A stretch of DNA of 64,000 nt from Novipirellula caenicola. GTDB lineage: Bacteria; Planctomycetota; Planctomycetia; Pirellulales; Pirellulaceae. The position numbers were made by a program, and so were the translations under genes. Numbering within the stretch: position 1 is the first letter of the stretch; each line of letters opens with the position of its first letter. The notes under the pieces are model-generated. The model did no database searches. It saw only the letters and a program-made list of their open reading frames with translations, and was not told the DNA's origin. Shown piece by piece: positions 16,419-25,477 of the stretch. The stretch lies in NCBI RefSeq assembly GCF_039545035.1, contig NZ_BAABRO010000002.1, forward strand, positions 434,001-498,000, written 5' to 3'.

Positions 16419-16481
16419 AAGTTTTAACGAAAGGATTCGTGCGACGTTCTCGGTCGCAACGAGGAGTGATGTTGTAAGTAA

Positions 16482-16513
16482 AAGAAATCGCGTGACCGAT
16501 CGGCCACGCGACG
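16482..16513 (-). terminator. intrinsic terminator after the 443-aa secreted protein gene
   Basis: On the minus strand a hairpin TCGCGTGGCCGA/TCGGTCACGCGA is followed by TTTCTTTT. It lies about 25 bases after the stop at 16537. Confidence 0.65.
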
Positions 16514-16536
16514 AAGTCATTTCAGGCCTGAGACAA

Positions 16537-17868
16537 CTAGTCGGCAACCACGCTCAGGATCTCGCGAAGCCGAGGATCACTGGTCGCTCGAATGGCCACG
16601 CTGACGTCGGCCTTCAGTTTGACGACCGCATCGGCAGCACGGCGAACCACATTGTCTGCGTTGGTAAATTGTCGCCAAACCGCCTGATTTGCATCCAGGT
16701 GGAATTGGACCCAATTCGCATCCGATAGATGCTCCATTCGCTCGCTGGTATAGCGATCAAGGTTCGTCCGAGTTGTGCCCGTCGATGGGCTGGCCGCGGT
16801 CGCGGCCGGCACGCTGGTCGTGTCGCCCGTGGCGTTGCGTCGTGCGGTGTCTGCGATCATTTCGTCCTCACCGCTGATCACCTCTGCAGGGTCGTCTAAA
16901 TCGATATCGTCATCGCGATCCCCTTCGGCATCGACACCCACCACGGGGCGAGCGTTATTGATGTTGTAGTCGATATCCGGGTCGAAATCGTCACTGTCGT
17001 AGATCGAATCTTCAGCAAATGGAAGGGTAGCCGAACGGGTCATCACCTCTCGTTCGCTGATCCGATCCGACGCAGGACGATGTAAACCACGACGGCCTGC
17101 GGCGGCCGCGATCGCACCTTCGACACCATCTTCGATCGCGTCGGCTCGATTACGAGACTCGGCGCCCGTTTCGTCGATGTAGTCATCCACGCGATAGGGT
17201 GCTACATCCAATCGCGTTGCCGGTCCGGTTAACTCGTCATCAAGTCCCGGATCATCGCGACCGACTGGTGTTTCGGTGTCAAAACGCTTGATGCTTTCGG
17301 GCAAGACGGCCGCATCGGGATTGGCGGCGGCATCGGGTCGGGATTGCTGCGTGCTTGCAGAGCGACGCTCCGTTGCCGGCGACGAGTTCCCGACCACGGG
17401 ATCTAGCGAGTCCGCGATTGCTTTGCCCACCGCTTCGGGACTAGGCAACGCCGTCGATTCCGAGTCACGACTACGATCCTGCACCGAATCGCTGACGCCT
17501 TGCTGCGCCGTTCGATCGACATGACGCCATCCAAATGCCTCTAACGCCTCGATCAACTGTGATGATTGACGAGCAATTTTGCGTAGTTCTTCGGCTTGCT
17601 CAGGCGTTTCCGCCTGTTTCGCCGCTTCAATCGCCAATCGCTGCGTCAAACTTGCGTCGCTCCAGATCACTCCGGCCAAAGCCCAATCACTGATCCGACT
17701 GGGCGTCCCGTCGGGAACCGCGGCTGCGGTTTGCGGCGGACTGTCGGCACGTACGGTTACCAAGGCGGCTACCGCCAAGGCAATATAGGCAAAGAAAAAA
17801 ACAAGCGTTCGTTGATTTTGCATTTGGGTCACCCAATGGGTTGGTGAAGTTGAAAACACTCGCGACAT
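16537..17868 (-). CDS. secreted or membrane-anchored acidic protein, 443 aa, function unknown
   Basis: A hydrophobic helix (RTLVFFFAYIALAVAALVTV, about residues 20-39) acts as a signal peptide or anchor. A helical domain follows (about 55-115, AIEAAKQAETPEQAEELRKI) and then a long low-complexity Asp/Ser/Arg-rich middle (120-370) with acidic runs such as DSDDFDPDIDYN. The last 70 residues are again helical. Low-complexity acidic regions suggest a disordered extracytoplasmic protein. The start at 17868 is supported by GAGGCAGGGAG; an alternative ATG at 17823 would shorten the N-terminus by 15 residues. It follows the baeRF3-like gene by 55 bases. Confidence 0.75.
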   Translation of the reverse strand: MSRVFSTSPTHWVTQMQNQRTLVFFFAYIALAVAALVTVRADSPPQTAAAVPDGTPSRISDWALAGVIWSDASLTQRLAIEAAKQAETPEQAEELRKIARQSSQLIEALEAFGWRHVDRTAQQGVSDSVQDRSRDSESTALPSPEAVGKAIADSLDPVVGNSSPATERRSASTQQSRPDAAANPDAAVLPESIKRFDTETPVGRDDPGLDDELTGPATRLDVAPYRVDDYIDETGAESRNRADAIEDGVEGAIAAAAGRRGLHRPASDRISEREVMTRSATLPFAEDSIYDSDDFDPDIDYNINNARPVVGVDAEGDRDDDIDLDDPAEVISGEDEMIADTARRNATGDTTSVPAATAASPSTGTTRTNLDRYTSERMEHLSDANWVQFHLDANQAVWRQFTNADNVVRRAADAVVKLKADVSVAIRATSDPRLREILSVVAD

Positions 17869-17923
17869 TCTCCCTGCCTCTTCTTTTGCGAGTCTCCGAA
17901 AAATACGATTTCAGCTGCGACGA

Positions 17924-19027
17924 CTAGAATCGAAAGATCGCAGCTACCTCGGCTTCGTCGTTTGAATCGCCATCCCGCTCGGTGAAAACGTCTCCACCGT
18001 TTCGCAGCGTTTCGATCACGATTTGATTCACACGGTTCAGTTCGCGTGCTCCGTCGCGAATCATCACCGCATCGATCCGGCCGTTCTTCGCCGCATCCAA
18101 GACATCAGCGACGTCGTTGGATCCTTTGGATTGTGCCAATGCGGTGCCAAATCGCTCTTTGAACTGATCGTGCGATGATTCCAATTTCGGGGCGATCGCC
18201 TGGTGTGCTTGGTCGCGAAGCTCAACTTCGCTCCACTGCGATGGACTCGCATCCACTTTGGCGTCCACACTGACGTCGCTGACCGCTCGCAAGTGGCCGA
18301 TCACCTCGTCGGTTGCAACCACCACAAGTGGCAAACCCGTGTTGTACATCGCGCCGACAACGTCTTCGCCGACCAATGACAAGTAGTGCTCGCGATCCGC
18401 TTCGATCTTGCCTTCGCCTTGGCCATGACCGTGGAACATCGCGGTGGACGAGCCCCCGGAATTACCAATGCTTTGATGGCTACGGTTCTGCAAGCTGACT
18501 TCGGGGTCACGCGGCAAAATCAGATCATCAAATTTGGCAGGGAGCGAATCGGTTTGAATCACCTCGAGCGACTCGCCACGGCGTTGGAACAATTTCGCTT
18601 CGTCCCACGTCAACGACAGCACAAAATAGCGATCGCGTTTGCCTTGTTCGCGGATCAAGGGTAACAATAAAAACGTTTCCCCTACGTGGACGATATCGTC
18701 CACTTCGCGATTCAAGCGAAACATTTGGCACTTATCGGGCGTAAGAAAAATCGCCAGCCCTTCGCCTTGATGTTGCCAAAAATTACTTTCTCGGACACCT
18801 TGCTTGACCTGATCCAGGATCGCATCATCGAAATCGGCTGATTTCAGTTTTCTGCTGGCTTCACCGAGAAGATTTTTAAGTCGAATGGGCCCTTGTTGGG
18901 TATCGGGTCCCGATCGATGAGTACGCATCAGGATCGAAACGCACGGCTTCGCGGAGACCGAAGCGAGTTCTTCGAGGTCGCCGGATTTCAGAGTTTGAAG
19001 TATCGTTTCGCTGGTTGTCATAGCCAT
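17924..19027 (-). CDS. baeRF family 3-like protein (release-factor-like fold)
   Basis: 367 aa. Similar to the bacterial archaeo-eukaryotic release factor (baeRF) family 3: the N-terminal block SILMRTHRSGPDTQQGPIRL, the region RDRYFVLSLTWDEAKLFQRR, and the FHGHGQGEGK segment near the middle. These proteins share the fold of eRF1/aRF1 and have been proposed to act in ribosome rescue or translational stress; no activity can be read here. The start MAMTTSE at 19027 is chosen because AAGGA lies nine bases upstream; a further in-frame start at 19066 lacks a site. It sits between DUF2254 and the acidic secreted protein, with a weak sigma-54-like site upstream. Confidence 0.75.
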   Translation of the reverse strand: MAMTTSETILQTLKSGDLEELASVSAKPCVSILMRTHRSGPDTQQGPIRLKNLLGEASRKLKSADFDDAILDQVKQGVRESNFWQHQGEGLAIFLTPDKCQMFRLNREVDDIVHVGETFLLLPLIREQGKRDRYFVLSLTWDEAKLFQRRGESLEVIQTDSLPAKFDDLILPRDPEVSLQNRSHQSIGNSGGSSTAMFHGHGQGEGKIEADREHYLSLVGEDVVGAMYNTGLPLVVVATDEVIGHLRAVSDVSVDAKVDASPSQWSEVELRDQAHQAIAPKLESSHDQFKERFGTALAQSKGSNDVADVLDAAKNGRIDAVMIRDGARELNRVNQIVIETLRNGGDVFTERDGDSNDEAEVAAIFRF

Positions 19028-19081
19028 CGGGCGCTTCCTTTTCTTGCAGGGGTGCGTTGAATTCATTCACCACCACTACCA

Positions 19082-19097
19082 TGCAAACGGGATGCCG
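19082..19097 (-). promoter_or_regulatory. sigma-54-like site upstream of the baeRF3-like gene
   Basis: The minus strand reads CGGCATCCCGTTTGCA. The -12 half TTGCA is perfect and the spacing is right, but three -24 positions differ. It is about 55 bases before the start codon. Confidence 0.35.
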
Positions 19098-19130
19098 AGA
19101 CAGCAAATCTGACGCAATTGCTGGGTCCGG

Positions 19131-20549
19131 TTAAGCTCGACCGCCGACCCAATTCCCGGTATCAAGCACCTGTTTGCGATACACGGGATCACGAAGCAAC
19201 CACACCATCGAGCGGTAGCGATCGTTCAAAAGTTTCATCCCGCGTTGGTCGCTCAACGCTCGCTTGCACTCTCGCCGCAGAGCTCCTGCATGCCGCACCA
19301 GCAACCGTCGATGCGAATCGCTGGTCGCCGATAACGCAATTTTGGCAAACATTTCCATCATATGAATCGACGCGTTGCGATCCGCCGCAACGTACGGTCG
19401 CAATTGATCCGACACCAGCGAGACAAAATCGCTAAATGTCTCAGGCTCAGCCACGATCCGCAGCCGGTGATCCGAATCATAGCGGTAGGCATCGGGCATC
19501 TTACGTTCCGCCAGATGCTGGAGTGCGGATTGCAGCCAATCCATGCAACTGATCGCCGTAAACGGATCGTTCACTCCTGGTGATAGCGCTCGCTCGGCGA
19601 CTTCCACTAACTGATTGAAAACAAACCGAAGATTTTGTTTCGGAGTCCGCTGGGCCCCAGAAATATAGGTTGCCCTTAATTGGTCAACAATTTCGTCGCT
19701 GACACGTGACGCCGGTGATGCCAACATCAAAATATTGCCTGGCGTGATGAAGTCACCCGCACGAAAACGCATGCGAATGACCAAATCGTGCTCGACGGCA
19801 ATCTCCATCACCCCGTCGGTATCAACAAACTCGACGTACCCTGATCCTTTGGCACGAATGGTTTTGGCGGTTTCATAAAACGATGGCGGAAGATTGGAAT
19901 CGACACGCCGTTGGCTAACGTCTTCGTGCGGTTCGCCTACGCGAGCAGGAAATTGCTGCTCAATTTGTCGGTTCAAATCGCAGCCAATCCCCGCCAAAAT
20001 ATTCGATACATGGATGCTTTCGGGGACGTGATGAATGAAGTAGATCAGCACCGCGACGCTGAGAACCGCCATCATGATCCCGACAATGACGGCAATGTGT
20101 GGCACAAACGCCGACGCCAATTCTTGCTCAGCAATATCACCGCCCGGCGCCGATTCGGCATTGCGGACCGTACGCAAAACCATCAAGCAGTATAGGAACG
20201 TTGAGATAAACACTCCCAACGTGATCTGGTTGCCGCGGTCTCGCATGAAGTTGTTCAGTAGGCGAGCGCCAACCTGGGATGTCGTATACGAGATCGACAG
20301 AATTGTCATCGAAAACGTGACTCCAGCCACGGTGATCATCGATCCGGCGACGGTTGACAATACCGCCCTGGCTCCGGCAGGTTCGTTTGCGTAAAGCCAA
20401 CCAATTTCCTCGAGCCACTCGGAACCGAAATGATTGTCCAGCTCGGTCGTAACAAACGAAAGCACCAACGCCCCGACGGCCAGAACCGAAGGGACAAACC
20501 AATAGCTATCGCGGATACGAGATGTCCATGTAACGATGAGAGCTTTCAT
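19131..20549 (-). CDS. DUF2254 membrane protein
   Basis: 472 aa. Four membrane helices in the first 160 residues (SVLAVGALVLSFVTTEL, then a block around VAGSMITVAGVTFSMTILSI), with the conserved SYTTSQVGARLLNNFMRDRG between helices, identify the DUF2254 family. The C-terminal part is soluble and includes the conserved SPGVNDPFTAISCMDWL. The family is widespread and its role is unknown; a transport or signalling function is often guessed. The start is a plain ATG at 20549. It is the first gene of the minus-strand series to 16053. Confidence 0.88.
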   Translation of the reverse strand: MKALIVTWTSRIRDSYWFVPSVLAVGALVLSFVTTELDNHFGSEWLEEIGWLYANEPAGARAVLSTVAGSMITVAGVTFSMTILSISYTTSQVGARLLNNFMRDRGNQITLGVFISTFLYCLMVLRTVRNAESAPGGDIAEQELASAFVPHIAVIVGIMMAVLSVAVLIYFIHHVPESIHVSNILAGIGCDLNRQIEQQFPARVGEPHEDVSQRRVDSNLPPSFYETAKTIRAKGSGYVEFVDTDGVMEIAVEHDLVIRMRFRAGDFITPGNILMLASPASRVSDEIVDQLRATYISGAQRTPKQNLRFVFNQLVEVAERALSPGVNDPFTAISCMDWLQSALQHLAERKMPDAYRYDSDHRLRIVAEPETFSDFVSLVSDQLRPYVAADRNASIHMMEMFAKIALSATSDSHRRLLVRHAGALRRECKRALSDQRGMKLLNDRYRSMVWLLRDPVYRKQVLDTGNWVGGRA

Positions 20550-20660
20550 AGGCCGCAGTTCCGCTGCGCAGGTCCTCGCTGGAGTCCACTTCTAACCTTG
20601 ATCAACCTAAAACGCTGCCGCACATGCGACACTCGCGACGGTGATTGGGAGTGAGAGAAT

Positions 20661-20698
20661 AAAAAACGCGTGAACCAACTGAAAATTGATCCACGCGT
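20661..20698 (-). terminator. intrinsic terminator downstream of the Asp-Val lipoprotein gene
   Basis: On the minus strand ACGCGTGGATCAA and TTGGTTCACGCGT form a 13-bp stem with two G-T pairs, followed by TTTTT. It lies about 170 bases after the stop at 20865; the intervening DNA holds no gene. Confidence 0.7.
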
Positions 20699-20864
20699 GG
20701 CAGTGCCTTCAAATTGTCAGCCTCCGGGTCATCCGCAAAGATGACCGCCCGAAAGCAATCATGTGGCCGTAATCACATGCCGTTTGCAAACGTCGTAATC
20801 AAGGGGCCGATGTGAATACGACGCGATCACGATGACGCCAATGCGGCTTGGATCAAACCGTCGT

Positions 20865-21143
20865 CTATTCGTTGTCGTCGGGAACGCTAACATCGATGTC
20901 GGGAACCGACATTTCCTTTTCCTTCATGTTCACATCCACATCCGGAACATCGACCTTCTTTTTCTCCATCGAAACGTCCACATCGGGACCTTCGACGTCG
21001 TAGGCAGGCATTTTGCCCGGATCGCCGCTGACGTCCACGTCGAGGTCGGGCATCCGACCTTCTTCGGTCTTGTCCACATCGCAACCCACGGTGACAAACG
21101 CCATCAACAAAGCCGCTGTAAGACTCGCAAATTTCTTAATCAT
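20865..21143 (-). CDS. Asp-Val repeat lipoprotein, 92 aa
   Basis: A lipoprotein signal (SLTAALLMAFVTVGC) precedes a highly acidic body made of short repeats around PDVDV (PDLDVDVSG, GPDVDVSM, VPDVDVNM, VPDIDVSVPD). Alternating Asp and Val suggests an extended beta strand or a Ca2+-binding stalk. The start at 21143 is chosen for the signal; GGAAAA precedes it. A perfect sigma-54-type promoter lies about 100 bases upstream and an intrinsic terminator downstream, so it is a monocistronic unit. Function unknown. Confidence 0.82.
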   Translation of the reverse strand: MIKKFASLTAALLMAFVTVGCDVDKTEEGRMPDLDVDVSGDPGKMPAYDVEGPDVDVSMEKKKVDVPDVDVNMKEKEMSVPDIDVSVPDDNE

Positions 21144-21232
21144 GATTTTATTTTCCAACAGTTCGTTGGTGACCGGCAGCACAAACAAACGGTGATTCGA
21201 CAAGCAACAGTCCGGTTTTTAAACACTCCTTT

Positions 21233-21248
21233 TGCAAGCACCGTGCCA
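21233..21248 (-). promoter_or_regulatory. sigma-54 promoter, perfect consensus
   Basis: The minus strand reads TGGCACGGTGCTTGCA, identical to TGGCACG-N4-TTGCW at every specified position. It lies about 90 bases before the Asp-Val lipoprotein gene. Confidence 0.8.
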
Positions 21249-21517
21249 AGTGGTGGCGATTGGGAGTTAACGATCAATTTTTCTCAATTCGCTCTTAAAA
21301 CCCCCTTTCTCTGCTCGCTAACCCCGCAACTTGGTCGACGGCGATTCAACCGCAAGCAAGAAGACGGACTTAGAAACCACCAAATGCTAAAACGACGCCC
21401 GCCGATCGATGGGTCTACTCGCTTCCAGCAGGCACTGTCCGAGAACGCATCAGAGGCGGAAACTTGGTAGCGGCGTTCGTGAAGACTCTCGATTTCCCGA
21501 TCGGTTCTGCCATGCTG

Positions 21518-21665
21518 CCGAAAGTCTTGACGGGCTGTTGATTTAGTGAAGTTTCCTGCGGCATGGGGTGCGTGATGGACTTCCTAGTCCGTCAATGGTG
21601 TACTGGACGGACTAGGAAGTCCGTCGTTCGACGAAATCAACAAGCCGCCCGCGACTTCCGGTACG
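21518..21665 (+). repeat. dispersed repeat, single unit with palindrome
   Basis: Begins with CCGAAAGTCTTGACG and ends with CAACAAGCCGCCCGCGACTTCCG. It matches the second half of the units at 15585-15710 and 15868-15995 but lacks the CGCGACGCGTCAGCGG block. The palindrome at 21574-21624 consists of GGACT-TCCT-AGTCC and GGACT-AGGA-AGTCC, with perfectly complementary loops. It lies immediately after the end of the methyltransferase gene. Confidence 0.85.
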
Positions 21666-21676
21666 GCTTTCAGAGC

Positions 21677-22318
21677 CTAGGCAATGTCTCGAGTGTCGAT
21701 GTCCCGGGTGAGAATCGGTGCTTCAATTTTTCGCCATGTGAACACCGTCAATGGCGGGATGTTGATCGGAATCCGTTCCGTTTCCGCAGGCCCGAACAGT
21801 GGACGTGCAAATCGCTCGACATCCGATCGAACTTGATAGGCGATGAATTCGCCGCCAGGCTTGAGCACTCGATGGATCGCTCGGACCAAGTCCTGAGCGA
21901 TGATCGGAGGAATGGCGCTAAAGGGGACGCCCGACACAATCACATCGGGATTTGCAAATTGATGCTGTTCAAGCACCGCAATAAGATCGGTGGCATCGCC
22001 GATATGAGAGGTGAACCTTGGATCCGCAATCTCGTCGAGCGCTTCGCGAAAGGCATCGGTTTTTTCAATCGCCAACAGCCGAGCGTCAGGTCGCATTTGT
22101 GACAGCAGCGCCAACGTTGTCCCACCGGCGCCGGGTCCCAATTCGACAACCGACGATGCACTGCGAACGCTGTCGCGGTCCGCGATGTTCTCTGTTAAGA
22201 ACGGCGAGCTAGGACAAATCGTTGCAACCTGGGTAGGCTGCTTCATCCAAGCTTTGAAAACATGAAACGCCCGCTTGGCAAACGAAGTCGTTTGCGGCTG
22301 TCCGATAGAAAGAGGCAT
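21677..22318 (-). CDS. PmtA-like SAM-dependent methyltransferase
   Basis: 213 aa. A Rossmann-fold methyltransferase with SAM motif I VVELGPGAGGTTLALL near residue 58, an acidic residue after the second strand (LAIEKTDAF), and motif IV VIVSGVPFSAIP near residue 125. The N-terminal VATICPSSPFLTENIA matches the PmtA/RrnaAD-like group. PmtA-type enzymes N-methylate phosphatidylethanolamine at the membrane; an rRNA target is a weaker alternative. The start is an ATG at 22318 with no clear SD site. The gene stands alone. Confidence 0.82.
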   Translation of the reverse strand: MPLSIGQPQTTSFAKRAFHVFKAWMKQPTQVATICPSSPFLTENIADRDSVRSASSVVELGPGAGGTTLALLSQMRPDARLLAIEKTDAFREALDEIADPRFTSHIGDATDLIAVLEQHQFANPDVIVSGVPFSAIPPIIAQDLVRAIHRVLKPGGEFIAYQVRSDVERFARPLFGPAETERIPINIPPLTVFTWRKIEAPILTRDIDTRDIA

Positions 22319-22599
22319 TTGCTGGTCCTGCGTTGTTTGCTTATGAATTTGCTAGGGTTGTAATTGATTCTACCGTCTTGAATCGTCACCTTCCGCAGGG
22401 GCACAAAGGCCTTTGCCATCGCTGCCAACCCCATCCGCCGAAAACTGGACGAAGCTAGGTTGAAAGACCTCGGACACCGCCGAACGAATGGGGACGATGC
22501 GACTAAAAGCAAGTCGAAAAGCAAACGTTGTGCCGTTGCCACCATCGATGCCATCGGCGGCCTCGTTCGAACCGTCACAAAGCACAAAAAGACCGGGGT

Positions 22600-22642
22600 A
22601 AAAAAAGAAAAAGTCGTGCAACCCCATCAGGTCACACGACTT
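22600..22642 (-). terminator. intrinsic terminator after the second anchor/CsbD unit
   Basis: On the minus strand AAGTCGTG pairs with CACGACTT across a 16-base loop and is followed by a T-rich run (TTTCTTTTTTT). It lies about 45 bases after the stop at 22686. The remaining gap to 22318 shows no gene. Confidence 0.7.
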
Positions 22643-22685
22643 ACTCGAAGAGCGAAAACGCTTTTGAAATCGCTTGTTTACTGGC

Positions 22686-22919
22686 TTAGCCTCGCAACTT
22701 CCAACCCACGATCAAGCCCAACCCGAAGCACCACATCGCAGCGACATCGGGTTTTTCGTGTGCGTACTCGCTCAGCCGTCCCATGATGTCTTTGGCAGGC
22801 TCGGTGACATAATGAGTGCTGCACTGCTGCAGTTTTTCAGCGGCAGCCTGGGTGCCGGGTGACGCAGTCGACTCTGAACGTCGGGTCGACGTTTCGCTAC
22901 GCATTGTCGGTGAATTCAT
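22686..22919 (-). CDS. small membrane-anchor protein, 77 aa, paralogue of the 80-aa protein
   Basis: A polar Thr/Ser/Arg-rich N-terminus is followed by a helix and a C-terminal membrane segment PDVAAMWCFGLGLIVGWKLR. It shares the blocks THYV-EPA-DI and PDVAA--FGLG-IVGWKLR with the protein at 10046-10288, so it is a clear duplicate. It follows the second CsbD gene by 113 bases and is ended by an intrinsic terminator. The role is unknown, probably a membrane tether. Confidence 0.8.
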   Translation of the reverse strand: MNSPTMRSETSTRRSESTASPGTQAAAEKLQQCSTHYVTEPAKDIMGRLSEYAHEKPDVAAMWCFGLGLIVGWKLRG

Positions 22920-23032
22920 GGATAAGATCCTTCATTGAAGTTTGTGTGGGAAAACGGTCAAAGGGTGAACGAGATGGCCGAGACTCGCGATCGCTATCAG
23001 TCGCTTGTGCAGCCCATCGGACGTGACGAAAC

Positions 23033-23491
23033 CTAGCGTGACCAGCGATCACGCCACGAAGGTTCGGGTTGACGGTGACTGGCGATTGAGATCCCAATCG
23101 CAATTCCAGTAATCAAACCGACTCCTAACGCAGCAACCACCGATTCGAGCGGACGCTGTGCGAGCACTTCGGCCGATTGTTCGTAGCCTTCGCGGGCTCG
23201 CCGAGCGACTTGCTCGTAACCTTCACGAAACGTTTCGCTGGCGGTTTCGGCATATTCCGAAGCCATCTCCGAGAAGTTGCCCGAGTGTGAATCGCAGTTT
23301 TGGCAAGCCTCGCTTAGAAACGCTTCAACCTGCTCGCGTCCTTGGCCGGTTTTCTGTTGAATCAACCCGATCAATTGATCGGTGTCGCCTTCGACTTGGC
23401 TCAATTCGTCATCAGTGATCTGTCCATATTTCTTCTTGACGGCTCCGGTAATCGAATTCCATTTGCCGCTAATTTCTTGCTTCGTAACCAT
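23033..23491 (-). CDS. CsbD-domain protein with C-terminal membrane anchor, second copy
   Basis: 152 aa. The CsbD domain (KQEISGKWNSITGAVKKKYG, then DQLIGLIQQKTGQGREQVEAF) is followed by two Cys (EACQNCDSH), an amphipathic Glu/Ala/Tyr helix with a repeated REGYEQ, and a membrane helix ESVVAALGVGLITGIAIG. Architecture is as in the copy at 11444-11875. The start at 23491 has AGGTG upstream. The frame stays open to 23554, where it reads MATTLAT, the same first residues as the 139-aa protein at 11022; this may be the true start or a fossil of a fused or deleted neighbour. A sigma-54-like site lies at 23616. Confidence 0.82.
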   Translation of the reverse strand: MVTKQEISGKWNSITGAVKKKYGQITDDELSQVEGDTDQLIGLIQQKTGQGREQVEAFLSEACQNCDSHSGNFSEMASEYAETASETFREGYEQVARRAREGYEQSAEVLAQRPLESVVAALGVGLITGIAIGISIASHRQPEPSWRDRWSR

Positions 23492-23615
23492 GACGGGCAC
23501 CTGTGTTAAAAGAGGGTGTTCTGTTGATGTCGCAGTCGCGAGCGTGGTCGCCATTGCTAACATTTCGCCCCGATGATTCGCTGACACATCGGGCTCGTTG
23601 TGGTTGAATTGCAAT

Positions 23616-23631
23616 TGCAATTGGCGTACCG
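23616..23631 (-). promoter_or_regulatory. sigma-54-like promoter of the second CsbD unit
   Basis: The minus strand reads CGGTACGCCAATTGCA. The -12 half TTGCA is perfect, the -24 half has two differences, and the spacing is ten bases. It precedes both possible CsbD starts (23554 and 23491). Confidence 0.5.
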
Positions 23632-23789
23632 AGTTTGAGCGAGAATCGAAAACGTTGCCCATCTCCGCCGACGTTACGGCAATCCGAAACGAAGCAAAGG
23701 CTCGGTGGCCGCAATGGATGTGTGCAAATCAATCAAACTGGATCTCCGCCGCACATGAACCATCATGGCAGCGATGGCCCAACGCCATC

Positions 23790-23841
23790 GAATTTCGTAG
23801 CGGTGCTGCGTGTTCCCCCGCGACGCACTGCTACGAAATTC
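23790..23841 (+). repeat. intergenic palindrome with GTAGC-type outer stem
   Basis: GAATTTCGTAGC (23790-23801) is the exact inverse of GCTACGAAATTC (23830-23841); the inner part pairs imperfectly. The rest of the 23632-24131 gap shows no gene. Confidence 0.75.
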
Positions 23842-24131
23842 ACTCTGTCAGGAGCAAAGGAAGTGCACTGGCCGGACATCCTTTTCCGCCGCAGTAACCC
23901 CTGCCAGCGAAGCTAGCAAGCAATTTTTGAAAGCACACCGTTTTAGACAACAGCGATCAGAAAACGATGTTGGTCAGAGAACCGGGGGTGACGCGATGCG
24001 GCACCGACTCGCACCGGAGCCACGGCATCATGGTTAGAACAGGACGTCTAGCACATGCCCTATCGGCCGAGGACGGATCGACACGACTCAAGGATTCTCG
24101 CTTTGCCAACAATCCGGTCGGCGGTGTCGCA

Positions 24132-24974
24132 TCATGCGGTCGAGACCGCCGGAGGCTGCTCGCTGTTGGTTGCCTTCTGCACGTCTGCGGCGGTGTTCGC
24201 CCATACTTTTTGGGATGTCAAATTGGTGTTGCCGGTAATCGTCGCAATCGACACGTCCGCCGCGTCGCGTCCGACCCCGATGCGTACAAGACCGCTGATC
24301 GGGGCCAATCGCGTCGGATCAAACAAGTACCATTGTCCGCCAAGATAGGCTTCGACGAATCCATGGAAATCTGGGGGCTGCAAATCGACGGCGTATCCAG
24401 CAACGTAACGCGCCGGGATGCCGATACCGCGACACAGTGCGATGGTTAGATGGGCATAGTCACGACACACCCCGGTCCGCTGGACCAACACGTCGGCCGC
24501 CGTCGTGGTCGCATTGGTGCTGCCAGGAGTGTAATCGAGATGATGGTTCACCCAATCGCAGACCGCCTGAACACGTCCAAACCCGCGTTCAAGGCTGCCG
24601 AACTCCTCAAACGCAAAACGCAACAACAGATCGCTCTCACAATATCGACTTGGATTTAAATACGTCAGCACGTCGGGTGGCATTTCGGACACATTGGACT
24701 CATTCACCTCGGTCGACCGATCGACTTCGGGCGATAATTCGACAGTGGCTCGGTACTTGACCGTCAATTGACACGGATCCACGACGATCCGGTGCATGCG
24801 ATTGCCTCCGTCGCCAACGCAATACTGCTCGACGCTCAACTCGGGATCGAACGTTAATTTCTCGGAAACCACGCTCTGATGCGCCGTGGTCGCAGCGGTG
24901 ATTTGCAACAGAAACGTACTCGGAGAACGAACCTCATAAACGAGGTCACTTCCTACATCCACGCGTAACATCAT
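24132..24974 (-). CDS. transglutaminase-like cysteine protease/peptidase
   Basis: 280 aa, without signal peptide. An N-terminal beta domain (1-140, as in bacterial transglutaminase N-terminal domains) precedes a transglutaminase core with the catalytic triad visible as Cys in RTGVCRDYAHLTIALCRGIG, His in FHGFVEAYLGGQWYLFD and Asp in that same block. Relatives are thought to act as cytosolic proteases or amide-hydrolases rather than cross-linkers. Two ATG codons are adjacent; the first (24974) is used, with GAGAG upstream. It follows the receiver protein gene by 43 bases and is the last gene of the signalling operon. Confidence 0.88.
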   Translation of the reverse strand: MMLRVDVGSDLVYEVRSPSTFLLQITAATTAHQSVVSEKLTFDPELSVEQYCVGDGGNRMHRIVVDPCQLTVKYRATVELSPEVDRSTEVNESNVSEMPPDVLTYLNPSRYCESDLLLRFAFEEFGSLERGFGRVQAVCDWVNHHLDYTPGSTNATTTAADVLVQRTGVCRDYAHLTIALCRGIGIPARYVAGYAVDLQPPDFHGFVEAYLGGQWYLFDPTRLAPISGLVRIGVGRDAADVSIATITGNTNLTSQKVWANTAADVQKATNSEQPPAVSTA

Positions 24975-25017
24975 AAAACTCTCATTAGAAATGAATTGGC
25001 ACTCAGGAAACGGTAAC

Positions 25018-25380
25018 TCAGGAAACGCTCAACAGGCTTTCAATTAACGCCAATAACTTGTCCATCTCGACCGGTTTGGTGTGGTATTCGGTGCACCCCG
25101 CTTCGATCGCTCGCTCGCGATCACCCGCCATCGCGTGCGCCGTCAATGCAATGACTGGCACCGTAATCCCTTGCTCGCGGATCTGCTTGGTCGCTTCCCA
25201 CCCGTCAAGCTCGGGCATATTCATGTCCATCAAAATCACGTCGGGGCTATCGGCTTGCGCGTGCTCGATTCCCTCTTTGCCGCCGCCGGCGGTGACAATG
25301 TCAAAGCCACGTCGTTCGAGCCGACGTTTCAAGACATCACGATTATCGTCGTTATCATCAACGATTAAGATACGAGGCAT
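25018..25380 (-). CDS. single-domain response regulator
   Basis: 120 aa, a bare receiver domain of the CheY/DivK type. Acidic pocket in ILIVDDNDDNRD, phospho-acceptor Asp in ILMDMNMPELDGW near residue 52, the switch Thr in VIALTAHAMAGD and the conserved Lys in HTKPVEMDKL. It has no output domain, so it must act through protein contacts or as a phosphate carrier or sink. It lies 97 bases downstream of the hybrid kinase gene, so it is likely its partner. Confidence 0.93.
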   Translation of the reverse strand: MPRILIVDDNDDNRDVLKRRLERRGFDIVTAGGGKEGIEHAQADSPDVILMDMNMPELDGWEATKQIREQGITVPVIALTAHAMAGDRERAIEAGCTEYHTKPVEMDKLLALIESLLSVS

Positions 25381-25477
25381 CGTTTCGTTCCTTTATGAGG
25401 TTGGTTGTCGGAGCGGATCGGTTGCCCTTTGCTCAATTCGACGGCGATTATTCCCGCGTGATTGGCTATACAGGCAA

